The notes under the pieces were generated by a model. That model was given only the letters and a program-made list of their open reading frames with translations, did not search any database and had not been told where the DNA came from. This document shows positions 18,741 to 26,537 of a stretch of DNA of 64,000 nucleotides, one piece after another. Positions within the stretch are counted from its first letter, which is position 1, and each line of letters opens with the position of its first letter. The position numbers and the translations under genes are program-made. The stretch comes from Bryobacteraceae bacterium (GTDB lineage: Bacteria > Acidobacteriota > Terriglobia > Bryobacterales > Bryobacteraceae): the NCBI GenBank assembly GCA_026002875.1, contig BPGE01000001.1:682001-746000 (forward strand). Direction: 5' to 3'.

Positions 18741-19556
18741 TCACCGTTCGCGCGCAGGACGCCGCGCCGGATCGAGCTGATAGACGCGGACGTAGTCGAT
18801 CTCGAAGCGCTGCGGGAAGATCGAATCGTCGATGCCCTTCTGCCCGCCCCAACTGCCGCCGATGGCGAGGTTCAGGATCAGGTAAAACGGCTGGTCGAAC
18901 GGCCAGACGGCTTCGCCCGCGCCCTCGTTTTCGTACGTGAAGTAGGTCTTGCCGTCCACGGACATGGCGATGCGCTTCGGGGACCAGTCGACGGCGTAGA
19001 CATGGAAGTCTTCGTAGGGCGCCTTCACGGTCATGCGGTTGCCTTTGTTGGTGCCGCGGACGTGGTTGTAGGCTTCCGTGTGGATGTTGGCGTGGATGAC
19101 GTCGGGATCGAAGCCGACGTTCTCCATGATGTCGATCTCGCCGCACTTCGGCCAGCCCGCTTTGTCGATGTTCTGGCCCAGCATCCAGATGGCGGGCCAC
19201 GTGCCGCGCCCCGTGGGCAGTTTGGCGCGCACTTCGATGCGGCCATAGCGCCAGTACTGGCGGCACTGCGTGGTGACGCTGGCCGAGGTATAGCGCGCCG
19301 TTCTGCCGTCCTGGCTCCAGTCTTCGCGGCGGGCTTCGATGACGAGGACGCCGTTTTCAACGCGGGCGTTCTCGCGCCGCTCGACGGTGTAGAACTGCAG
19401 CTCGTTGTTGCGGATCATCCCGCGCTCGTAATTCCAGCGCACGGGATCGGGCAGGCCCGGGGCGTCGAACTCGTCCGCCCACACAAGGCGGTAGCCTGGG
19501 GGCTGAGCCGCGGCAGCGCCGGCGAGCAGAGCAAGAAGCAGAGGAAGAACTCTCAT
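18741..19556 (-). CDS. GH16 beta-glucanase (laminarinase type), secreted
   Basis: 271 residues from ATG 19556 (GGAGAC upstream). A Sec signal (VLPLLLALLAGAAAAQ) precedes a jelly-roll domain. The GH16 catalytic motif ExDxxE is seen in 'GEIDIMENVGFD': nucleophile Glu, Asp, acid/base Glu. The substrate-cleft segments 'RGTWPAIWMLG', 'HVYAVDWSP' and 'PFYLILNLAIGG' are all present. It should cut beta-1,3 or mixed beta-1,3/1,4-glucans outside the cytoplasm. It is a single gene with no porin or sugar transporter next to it. Confidence 0.93.
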   Translation of the reverse strand: MRVLPLLLALLAGAAAAQPPGYRLVWADEFDAPGLPDPVRWNYERGMIRNNELQFYTVERRENARVENGVLVIEARREDWSQDGRTARYTSASVTTQCRQYWRYGRIEVRAKLPTGRGTWPAIWMLGQNIDKAGWPKCGEIDIMENVGFDPDVIHANIHTEAYNHVRGTNKGNRMTVKAPYEDFHVYAVDWSPKRIAMSVDGKTYFTYENEGAGEAVWPFDQPFYLILNLAIGGSWGGQKGIDDSIFPQRFEIDYVRVYQLDPARRPARER

Positions 19557-19615
19557 TGCGTTGTCTCCCGCCTCCAGCATATTCCTCCGGGCCGCGCAAC
19601 GGCGGGCGGGAGGAG

Positions 19616-19936
19616 TCAGGCGGAAGCGGGGGCGGCTTCCGCCCCGGCGGGGAGCTCCTGCTGCAGGGGCTCGGGCTCGCGCCAGCGGGCTTCTTCAAAG
19701 CCGACGTACTTGCAGATGCGCAGAGCGCCGTCTTCGGCTTCGAGCACGTCGCCGACTTCGAGGGGCGAGGCCGAGCCGCGGAGCTGCATCCAGGCGTCAT
19801 AGAAGCCGCTGGCTTCCACTTCGCCGCCGGGCTCGTAATCGCGCGGTTTCAGCCAGGCGAGGCCGCTGGTGTGCGGGGCCCAGCGGAAGTTCTGGCGGAC
19901 GTGCTCCTTCATCTTGTGAACGCGGAACAGAGCCAT
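19616..19936 (-). CDS. Conserved-looking small protein of unknown function
   Basis: 106 residues (MALFRVHKMKEHVRQNFRWA), rich in aromatic residues and Glu, with 'VGDVLEAEDGALRICKYVGF' in the middle and an Ala/Glu-rich tail. No family recognised; no signal peptide or membrane segment. The frame extends to 19972, but Met 19936 is preferred because TTGACA and GACAAT stand just before it, which makes the upstream extension unlikely to be transcribed. Confidence 0.55.
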   Translation of the reverse strand: MALFRVHKMKEHVRQNFRWAPHTSGLAWLKPRDYEPGGEVEASGFYDAWMQLRGSASPLEVGDVLEAEDGALRICKYVGFEEARWREPEPLQQELPAGAEAAPASA

Positions 19937-19942
19937 GCCCTG

Positions 19943-19972
19943 ATTGTCGCGCCAGAAACAGAAGCGTGTCAA
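19943..19972 (-). promoter_or_regulatory. Sigma-70-like promoter giving a leaderless mRNA
   Basis: Minus strand: TTGACA (19972-19967), 18-nt spacer, GACAAT (19948-19943), 6 nt, ATG 19936. The -35 is a full consensus match and the -10 matches 4 of 6. Transcription would start at about the ATG. Confidence 0.55.
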
Positions 19973-19988
19973 AATGTTCTGGCCGGGA

Positions 19989-20933
19989 TCAATCCGCAGC
20001 GGCGGAGGTCATGGCCAGAAGGCGCTGGCCGGCGGCGTCGAAGAGCCGCGCATGGGAGGCGGGGGAGGCGTCGAGCAGGAACAGGGGGGCGGCGCCGAGG
20101 CGCTCGAATTTCGCGGGAGGAGCGTCGAGGGCAACGGGATCGCGCAACTGGTTCGAGCGGAGATCGAGGACGAGAACCTGGCTGGTGCCGGCGCTGGCGA
20201 CGAGCAGTTTCTTTTCTTCGGCGAGCAACGCGAAGCCGACGGGGTCGGCGAGGCCATGGCCGGCGGTGACGAGGGTATCGACTTTCGGCATGGCGTCCCA
20301 GCCCGTGTAGCGGAGCACTTCGTTGCGGCCGCGGTCGGCCACGTAGAGAGCGCCGCCGATCCACTGGATTTCGCCGGCCCTGTCGAGCGGCATGAGCATG
20401 CGCGGCTGCTGGTCCTGCTTGAGGATCCAGAGCGTGCCGGAGTCGCGGGCCTGGGTGGCGAGGAAGGCCTCCCTGGCGTCAGGCGCGACGGCGATGGAGA
20501 CGATGCGCTCGCCGATGGCCGCGAGATCGGCGCTCCAGGCGGCGCGCAATTCGCCCTGCGCGGTTTTCTTCCAGAGTTCGAGCTTCTGTTCGCCGGGCAG
20601 GTAGAGGGCGAGAGAGGAGGCGTCTTCGCTCCAGGCGGCGCGGCCAACGGCTGCGGCCTGCCCGCTGAACTCCCGCCAGACGGGGATGGCGCCGTCGAGC
20701 CGCCGCACAAGGTAAAGGGCGCCGGACTTGGACAGCAGAGCGGTTCTGCCGTCGGGGGCGGCCCAGGCGGCGTCGAACTCGCGGACGCGGGGCCTGCCGG
20801 CGCTCGCCGTCTCTTCACCGGCGACCACGAGCCGGATGGTGCGGGTGACGTGGTCCACCAGAACGCCCGCCATGGAGAGGGGTTGAGCAACGGCGGCGGC
20901 ACAGAACAGACAGGACACGAGAAGCGTTCGCAT
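19989..20933 (-). CDS. Secreted beta-propeller-like protein
   Basis: 314 residues. A Sec signal (TLLVSCLFCAAAVAQ) is followed by repeated short beta-strand units typical of WD40/YVTN-like propellers: 'AWAAPDGRTALLSKSGALYLVRR', 'AWSEDASSLALYLPGEQKLELW', 'GGALYVADRGRNEVLRY' and 'LVLDLRSNQLRDP'. No catalytic motif is visible. It may be a periplasmic binding or scaffold protein. It is 55 nt downstream of the oxidoreductase gene on the same strand, possibly in one transcript. Confidence 0.7.
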   Translation of the reverse strand: MRTLLVSCLFCAAAVAQPLSMAGVLVDHVTRTIRLVVAGEETASAGRPRVREFDAAWAAPDGRTALLSKSGALYLVRRLDGAIPVWREFSGQAAAVGRAAWSEDASSLALYLPGEQKLELWKKTAQGELRAAWSADLAAIGERIVSIAVAPDAREAFLATQARDSGTLWILKQDQQPRMLMPLDRAGEIQWIGGALYVADRGRNEVLRYTGWDAMPKVDTLVTAGHGLADPVGFALLAEEKKLLVASAGTSQVLVLDLRSNQLRDPVALDAPPAKFERLGAAPLFLLDASPASHARLFDAAGQRLLAMTSAAAD

Positions 20934-20988
20934 AGGCCCAGGGGATTTGTCCTGTTAGATACAGCCGCCGCAGCGCAGGTTGCGCAAA

Positions 20989-22158
20989 TCAGGCGTCTGC
21001 CACCGCGACGGGGCGCCCGCCCTCGGCGATGGAGCGGCGGGCGGCCTCGATGACAGCTTCGTTGTAGGCGGAGTTGGCGGGCGTCGCCATCAGGCCGGCG
21101 CGGTCCCAATCGGCCAGTTTCGAGCGGCGTTCTTCGAGTCCGAGGCCCTGCAACTCCAGAGCCCGCTCGACGATGTAGGCCACCGACCGGTAGCCGTAGC
21201 CGACGGGCGCGAGGCCCGGACCACCGGCGTCGACGTACTGGAAATAGTCGGTGGAGGGCTCGGCGTACATGGTGGAACCCGGGCCGCCCGGGTTTCTCAC
21301 ATAGCAGTACTGAATTCCGCGGTACTGGTCATCGTGCCGGAGCCATGCGCCGCGCTCCGCCGTGGAGCAGTACATCGTGAGCCCCTGCGTGTTGGTGCCG
21401 GGCGCGGCGTCGGGGAAGCCGATGGCATTCTGCACGTTGAGGCAGGCGCCGTTGGACCAGATGACGCGGGCGTCGGTCCAGAGCCAGCCTTCCACGCCGT
21501 TGGGGAAGCGGTCGCGGATGCCGTAGACGGAGACTTCCACGGGCTTCAGACCCGTGATGAATGCGACGAGGTCCACGTAGTGGCAGCCGATGTAGGTGAA
21601 GGCGTCAGTGGCCTCGCAGGAGAACCAGTTCTGGAAATTGGAACTGCGGTAGTACCACTTTTCGAGCAGGCAGGCCGTGCCGAGGCGGAACTCGCCGAAA
21701 AGGCCTTCGCGGTAACGGCGGCGGGCGAGCAGGGAGCGGTCGTCGAAGCGCTTGTGATACTCGACGCCGACCAGCAGGCCGCGCTCGCGGGCTTCCCGTT
21801 CGATGTGGCGGGCCTCTTCAAGCCGGAGCACGAGGGGCTTGACGGCGAGCACGTGCTGATCGTGGCGCAGGGCGCAGAGCACGGCTTCATAGTGAAGCTG
21901 GTCCGGCAGCGCGATGACGACGAGCTGGCGGGGTTCGAGCCCGGCGATGACTTCCGGGTAGGGCTCGAGGCGCGGAGTGAATTTCTGGCCGGGGAAGGCG
22001 CGCTGGAGGAGAGGCGCGGCGGCCAGCTCGTCGAGCGTTTCCCTGCGCCGGGCGCAGACGTCGATGGCGCCGATGCGGCCGAGCCGCTGCAGGTGGTAGA
22101 GGGACGGCAGAAGCTGGTCATGGGCGATCATGCCGCCGCCGATCATCGCCACGCGCAT
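20989..22158 (-). CDS. Gfo/Idh/MocA-family oxidoreductase
   Basis: 389 residues. The N-terminal Rossmann domain has 'AMIGGGMIAHDQLLPSLYHL' (GxGxxA) and 'VKPLVLRLEEARHIE', where the family EKP is VKP. The C-terminal alpha/beta domain carries 'GCHYVDLVAFITGL', with the His-x-x-Asp pair of the active site. It is an NAD(P)-dependent sugar or inositol-type dehydrogenase. GGAGGAAA precedes ATG 22158. Only 12 nt separate it from the aminotransferase upstream, so the two may act on the same compound, for example by oxidation and transamination of a sugar. Substrate not inferable. Confidence 0.85.
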   Translation of the reverse strand: MRVAMIGGGMIAHDQLLPSLYHLQRLGRIGAIDVCARRRETLDELAAAPLLQRAFPGQKFTPRLEPYPEVIAGLEPRQLVVIALPDQLHYEAVLCALRHDQHVLAVKPLVLRLEEARHIEREARERGLLVGVEYHKRFDDRSLLARRRYREGLFGEFRLGTACLLEKWYYRSSNFQNWFSCEATDAFTYIGCHYVDLVAFITGLKPVEVSVYGIRDRFPNGVEGWLWTDARVIWSNGACLNVQNAIGFPDAAPGTNTQGLTMYCSTAERGAWLRHDDQYRGIQYCYVRNPGGPGSTMYAEPSTDYFQYVDAGGPGLAPVGYGYRSVAYIVERALELQGLGLEERRSKLADWDRAGLMATPANSAYNEAVIEAARRSIAEGGRPVAVADA

Positions 22159-22170
22159 CGGGTTTCCTCC

Positions 22171-23541
22171 TCAACGCTCCGCCAGCACCTCGGCGAACGC
22201 CTCGCGCAGAACCTCGCAGCCTTCGTGCAGGGCGTCCTCCGTGATGACCAGAGGCGGGCAGATCTTGATGGTGCAGCCCTGGGGGCCGACAGGGTTGAAC
22301 ATGAGCAGGCCTTTTTCGACGCAGCGCCAGACGATGGCGTGCGCGAGCGCGCCGTCGGGCGTGCGGTGTCTGGGGTCCACGACGGCCAGCCCGGCGACGA
22401 GGCCTTTCCCGGCGATGAATCCCGCCTGCGGGAACTCGGCCTGGATACGCCGCAGCCCTTCCTGCAGAACCGGTTCCATGCGGGCGGCATGACCGGCGAG
22501 ATCTTCTTTCAGAATGAGATCGATGTTGGCCAGCGCGGCGGCGCAGCAGACGGGGTTGCCCGTGTGCGTGGAAGACGCCGAGCCGGGCGCGGGCAGGTCC
22601 ATCAGGTCGGCGCGGCCGGCGACAGCGGAGATGGGCAGCGAGCTGGAGATGCCCTTGCCCCATGTGGTCAGGTCGGGCACGACGCCATAGTGCTCGTAAC
22701 CCCAGAATCTGCCCGTGCGGCCGAAGCCGGCCTGCACCTCGTCGAAAATCAGCAGCGCTTTCTGGCCGGTGCACCAATCGCGGAGCGTGCGGACGTAGCC
22801 GGCGGGCGCGAAGGCGGCCGTGCCGCCCTGGTACGTTTCCATCAGCACGCCGCAGACCTGGCTCGGGGCCACGCCGGCCTCGGCGAGGGTCTTTTCGAAC
22901 AGGCCGAAGCTCGTGTCTTCCGTCCAGTAGCCGTCGGGGAAGGGGACCTGGACGAAGCGCGGGTCAGGGTCGCCGATCCATTCTTTCAGCGCGGGGATGC
23001 CGCCGGCGAGCTGCGAGCCGAGGGTGCGGCCGTGGAAGGCTTTTTCAAACGAGACGATGACGTTCTTGCCGCGGCCGCCTGTCCTGAGGCCGTGCATGCG
23101 CGCGATCTTGATGGCGAACTCCACGGTTTCGCTGCCCGTGGTGAGGATGAAGACCTTGTCGAGCGGCGGGGGCAGCAGGGAGACGAGCTTTTCGGCCAGC
23201 TCCGCGCGGATTTCGGAGGGGAAACAGTAGTTGGTCAACAGTCCGTGCTGCGCCTGGCGGGTGATGGCTTCGATGATTTCGCGGCGTCCGTGTCCGGCGT
23301 TGGTGATGAGGACGCCGGAGGACCAGTCCAGCCACATGTTGCCCCAGCGGTCGAAGACCTGGAAGCCCTCCGCGCGGTCCCAGACGACGGGCGGCTGGCC
23401 CTGCATGGCGCGGATCTCGGTGCGGCAGAGCCTGTCGAGGACTGGCAGGGATTCAGGAACCGGGAACGGCGTGACGATGCGGCGGAAGCGGGTTTCGACA
23501 CGCGGAACGGCTCGGGATGCGGGTACAGTCTCCAGAGGCAT
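22171..23541 (-). CDS. Class III PLP-dependent aminotransferase
   Basis: 456 residues from ATG 23541 (GGAG 4 nt upstream). Fold-type I, class III signatures: 'LTTGSETVEFAIKIARMHG', 'FEKAFHGRTLGS', 'LLIFDEVQAGFGRTGRFWGYEHYG' (Asp binding the PLP ring) and the Schiff-base Lys in 'DLTTWGKGISSSLPISAVAG'. The family includes 4-aminobutyrate and ornithine aminotransferases; the substrate cannot be set from sequence alone. It is upstream of, and probably co-transcribed with, the Gfo/Idh oxidoreductase. It is divergent from efp, with 70 nt between. Confidence 0.9.
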   Translation of the reverse strand: MPLETVPASRAVPRVETRFRRIVTPFPVPESLPVLDRLCRTEIRAMQGQPPVVWDRAEGFQVFDRWGNMWLDWSSGVLITNAGHGRREIIEAITRQAQHGLLTNYCFPSEIRAELAEKLVSLLPPPLDKVFILTTGSETVEFAIKIARMHGLRTGGRGKNVIVSFEKAFHGRTLGSQLAGGIPALKEWIGDPDPRFVQVPFPDGYWTEDTSFGLFEKTLAEAGVAPSQVCGVLMETYQGGTAAFAPAGYVRTLRDWCTGQKALLIFDEVQAGFGRTGRFWGYEHYGVVPDLTTWGKGISSSLPISAVAGRADLMDLPAPGSASSTHTGNPVCCAAALANIDLILKEDLAGHAARMEPVLQEGLRRIQAEFPQAGFIAGKGLVAGLAVVDPRHRTPDGALAHAIVWRCVEKGLLMFNPVGPQGCTIKICPPLVITEDALHEGCEVLREAFAEVLAER

Positions 23542-23611
23542 GTCTCCATTAGATGACGATGGCCTCCGCGGCCGCAATGTGATAGATCCAGAGCAGAAGG
23601 AACTGTGACCG

Positions 23612-24181
23612 ATGATCGCGGCATCGCAACTGCGCAACGGAATGGCCATCCGGTACGAGGGAGAGATTTACAAGGTGCTGCTCGCGGATTACCATCCCGG
23701 GCAGGGCAAGATGGGCGGGGTCGCGCACGTCCGCCTGAAGAATCTCTCCACCGGGACCACATGGGAAACCAGCCTCCGCGGCGATCTGAAAGTGGAAGAC
23801 CTGCCGCTGGAAAAGAAGGCGATGGATTTCCTGTACAGCGATTCGGGGATCTGCACGTTCATGGATTCGGAGACCGGCGAGCAGGCGGAGGTTCCGGAGA
23901 AAGTGATCGGCGAGGCGGCGCGGTTTCTGCTGCCGGAAATGCGCGTGGCCGTGGAGTTTCTGGGCGAACGGCCGGTGGGCGTGGAGATGCCGGACTTCAT
24001 TGAAGTGGAGATCGCCGACACGGCGCCGCCGGTGCACGCGCAGAACGACAGCACGTGGAAGCCGGCGCGGCTGGAGAACGGGGTGGAAGTGATGGTGCCG
24101 CAGTTCATCAAGACGGGGGACCGGATCCGGCTGGATCTGAACACGCTGAAATACATGGACCGCGCGAAGGCGGCGAAGTGA
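23612..24181 (+). CDS. efp: Elongation factor P
   Basis: 189 residues with the three beta-barrel domains of EF-P: KOW-like 1-63, OB 65-127 and C-terminal about 128-189 ending 'VPQFIKTGDRIRLDLNTLKYMDRA'. It relieves ribosome stalling at polyproline. The tip loop, which is PGKG with the modified Lys34 in E. coli, reads 'HPGQGKMGG': Gln sits at the Lys34 position and a Lys two residues later. AAGGAA precedes the ATG. The gene ends exactly where the convergent radical SAM gene ends (stops are adjacent, no terminator between). Confidence 0.95.
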   Translation: MIAASQLRNGMAIRYEGEIYKVLLADYHPGQGKMGGVAHVRLKNLSTGTTWETSLRGDLKVEDLPLEKKAMDFLYSDSGICTFMDSETGEQAEVPEKVIGEAARFLLPEMRVAVEFLGERPVGVEMPDFIEVEIADTAPPVHAQNDSTWKPARLENGVEVMVPQFIKTGDRIRLDLNTLKYMDRAKAAK

Positions 24182-25153
24182 TCAGGCCAGGACGTGCACG
24201 AGGCCGGCCTCGCGCGCCCATTTCAGGGCCTGGCGGTGTTCGGCCAGGGTGATGCGGCGGTCCAGAGGCGGATGCTGTTTCGCTTTGTATTCCGGCCTGT
24301 ACTGGCCCATGATGTTGACCCAGGTGTCGCGGGAGAGATTTTCCGCGACCCATTTGACGAAGCGGTCAGTGCCCGCCAGGTTGTCCGGGAGCACGAGATG
24401 CCGGATGAGCAGCCCGCGCCGGGCCACGCCCCGGTCGTCCAGCTGGAGCACGCCTGTCTGGCGGTGCATTTCGGTCACGGCTTCGGCTGCGCGCTCCGGA
24501 TAATCCGCCGCGCCTGAAGACAGACGGGCGGCGATTTTTCCATCCATATACTTGAAATCCGGAAGATAAATATCCACGATTCCGTCCAGCAGTTTGATGG
24601 CTTCCAGAGACTCGTATCCGCCGCAATTGTAGACCAGCGGCAGACGGAATCCGCGGCGCACGGCGTGCGACAGCGCGCTGATGATGTTCGGCAGCAGATG
24701 CGTGGGCGTGACGAGGTTGAGGTTGTGGCAGCCCATGTTCTGGACGGAAAGGAAGAGGCGGCCGAGCTCTTCGTCTGAGTAAAACCAGCCGTCGCCGCGG
24801 TGGTTGATCTCCCAGTTCTGGCAGAAAACGCAGAGCAGATTGCAGCGGGAGAAGAAAACGGTGCCGGAGCCGCTGCGTCCGGTGACGGGAGGTTCTTCGC
24901 CGAAGTGCGGATGCGCGGAGAAGACTTTGGCGCGCGCGGGCAGGCGGCAGACGCCGGTTTCTCCCTGCAGGCGGTTGACGCCGCACTGACGGGGACAGAG
25001 CCGGCAGGAGCGGTAGATTTCGCGCAGTGCGCGGGCGCGCGCGTCAAGCTCGCCGGTCTGGGCGAGTCTGAGATAGGACGGCTCAGGGAGCTGCCGGGGC
25101 GGGGCGAGCGCTGCACCGAAGCCGGCGGCGAATTCTCTCCGTGTCGGTTCCAT
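24182..25153 (-). CDS. Radical SAM protein (PflA-like), with a Tat-like N-terminus
   Basis: 323 residues from ATG 25153 (AGGAG, 9 nt). The CxxxCxxC cluster is 'CNLLCVFC', preceded by an extra cysteine region 'SCRLCPRQCGVNR' and 'GETGVCRL'. This arrangement is typical of the COG1313 PflA-like group. 'VYNCGGYES' and 'DIYLPDFKYMDGKIA' are further family landmarks. The first residues, MEPTRREFAAGFGAALAPP, look like a twin-arginine leader although the hydrophobic part is short. Function of this radical SAM branch is not established. Confidence 0.85.
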   Translation of the reverse strand: MEPTRREFAAGFGAALAPPRQLPEPSYLRLAQTGELDARARALREIYRSCRLCPRQCGVNRLQGETGVCRLPARAKVFSAHPHFGEEPPVTGRSGSGTVFFSRCNLLCVFCQNWEINHRGDGWFYSDEELGRLFLSVQNMGCHNLNLVTPTHLLPNIISALSHAVRRGFRLPLVYNCGGYESLEAIKLLDGIVDIYLPDFKYMDGKIAARLSSGAADYPERAAEAVTEMHRQTGVLQLDDRGVARRGLLIRHLVLPDNLAGTDRFVKWVAENLSRDTWVNIMGQYRPEYKAKQHPPLDRRITLAEHRQALKWAREAGLVHVLA

Positions 25154-25283
25154 CGGGACGGCTCCTGCTCCCAATGTGCGCGAGTCCGGCGCCGGTGTCC
25201 ATCCCATCGGTGCAGGATCTTGCTTGCCACAGCAAGGCGGCCTGAGACATCCTGTGAATGGCGCCCGGAGGCAGCGAAGGATC

Positions 25284-26537
25284 ATGACCGGGGAGATCCT
25301 CTATCTGACTGAACTGCTGGGGCTGAAAGTGTATGACCTGAGGCGGCGTCCGCTCGGGCGGGTGCGCGACGCGGTGCTGGTGCCGAAGCTGCATCCGGTG
25401 CGCGTGGACCGGTTTCTGGTGGCGGGCGGCGGCGGCTACACCTGGCTCTACGTGCGCCACGACCAGGTGGCCGAGATCAGCCTGGACGGCATCTGGCTGC
25501 GGGACGAGATGCTGGTGCCGTACCACGCCGACGAGTACGCCTTGCGGCTGGTGCGGGACGTGCTCGACCAGCAGATCATCGACGCGCGCGGGCGCAAGGT
25601 GGTGCGCGTTACCGACATTACGTTCGAAATCCGGCGGGAGGCGGACGGGGACGTTCTTCATGTGCTGGAAGTCGACATCGGGATGCGGGCCGTGCTGCGG
25701 CGGCTTTTGCAGGGATGGGTGCCGCGGCGGTGGATCCGCCGCCTGCAGCGGAGGGTGCCCCCGAACTCCATCCGGTGGGACCTGTGCAACATCGTGGAGC
25801 CGGACCCGCAGAGGCGGCTGCGGCTGAACATCTCGATGGAGCCGCTCGAGCAGATGCACCCGGCCGACCTGGCCGACATCGTCGAAGAGCTGAGCCCGGA
25901 GGACCGGGAGGCGATCATCGAAGCGATCGACACGGAGGTGGCGGCCGAGACCCTGTCCGAAATGGACCCCGAGACGCAGGCGCGCATCATCGAATCGCTG
26001 GATGCGGGCAAGGCGGCCGACATTCTGGAAGAGATGGCGCCGGACGAAGCGGCCGACGTGCTGGCCGAGCTGGAAGAGGAGACCACGGAGGAGATTCTCG
26101 AAGAGATGGAGAGCGCTCCCAAGGCGGAAGTCGAGGAGCTGCTGGAATACGACGAGGATACGGCGGGCGGTCTGATGAACACGGAGTTTGTCGCCGTGCA
26201 CGAGGAAGCGACGGTGGCCGACGCCATCGACGCGCTGCGGGCGCGGCAGGACCTGGCCGAAACCGTGACCACGATTTTCATTACTGACACGGACGACCGC
26301 CTGCGCGCCGCCATTCCCATCGCGCGGCTGTTTCTGGCGAAGCCGTCCCAGCGCGTCAGCGAACTGGTGCGGCCCGACGACGAGATCATCCAGACGACGA
26401 CGGAGACGCCCGCTTCGCGCGTGCTTGAACTGTTCGACAAGTACAACCTGCTCACGCTGCCCGTCATCGACGACGAGCAACGCCTGGCCGGCGTGATTAC
26501 GGCCGACGACATCATCTCCGTGCTGAGGAACCGCTGA
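25284..26537 (+). CDS. Soluble MgtE-N / CBS-pair protein with a PRC-barrel-like head
   Basis: 417 residues from ATG 25284. Residues about 1-160 contain two beta-barrel segments of PRC type ('DLRRRPLGRVRDAVLV', 'DARGRKVVRVTDITFEI'). About 195-300 is a superhelical MgtE N-domain ('PADLADIVEELSPEDREAIIEAI', 'GKAADILEEMAPDEAADVLAEL'), and about 300-417 a CBS pair ('AGGLMNTEFVAVHEEATVADAI', 'LPVIDDEQRLAGVITADDII'). The MgtE transmembrane channel domain is absent. In MgtE these two domains sense Mg2+ and gate the channel. The stop overlaps the next gene as TGATG, so it probably regulates that transporter. Confidence 0.88.
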   Translation: MTGEILYLTELLGLKVYDLRRRPLGRVRDAVLVPKLHPVRVDRFLVAGGGGYTWLYVRHDQVAEISLDGIWLRDEMLVPYHADEYALRLVRDVLDQQIIDARGRKVVRVTDITFEIRREADGDVLHVLEVDIGMRAVLRRLLQGWVPRRWIRRLQRRVPPNSIRWDLCNIVEPDPQRRLRLNISMEPLEQMHPADLADIVEELSPEDREAIIEAIDTEVAAETLSEMDPETQARIIESLDAGKAADILEEMAPDEAADVLAELEEETTEEILEEMESAPKAEVEELLEYDEDTAGGLMNTEFVAVHEEATVADAIDALRARQDLAETVTTIFITDTDDRLRAAIPIARLFLAKPSQRVSELVRPDDEIIQTTTETPASRVLELFDKYNLLTLPVIDDEQRLAGVITADDIISVLRNR

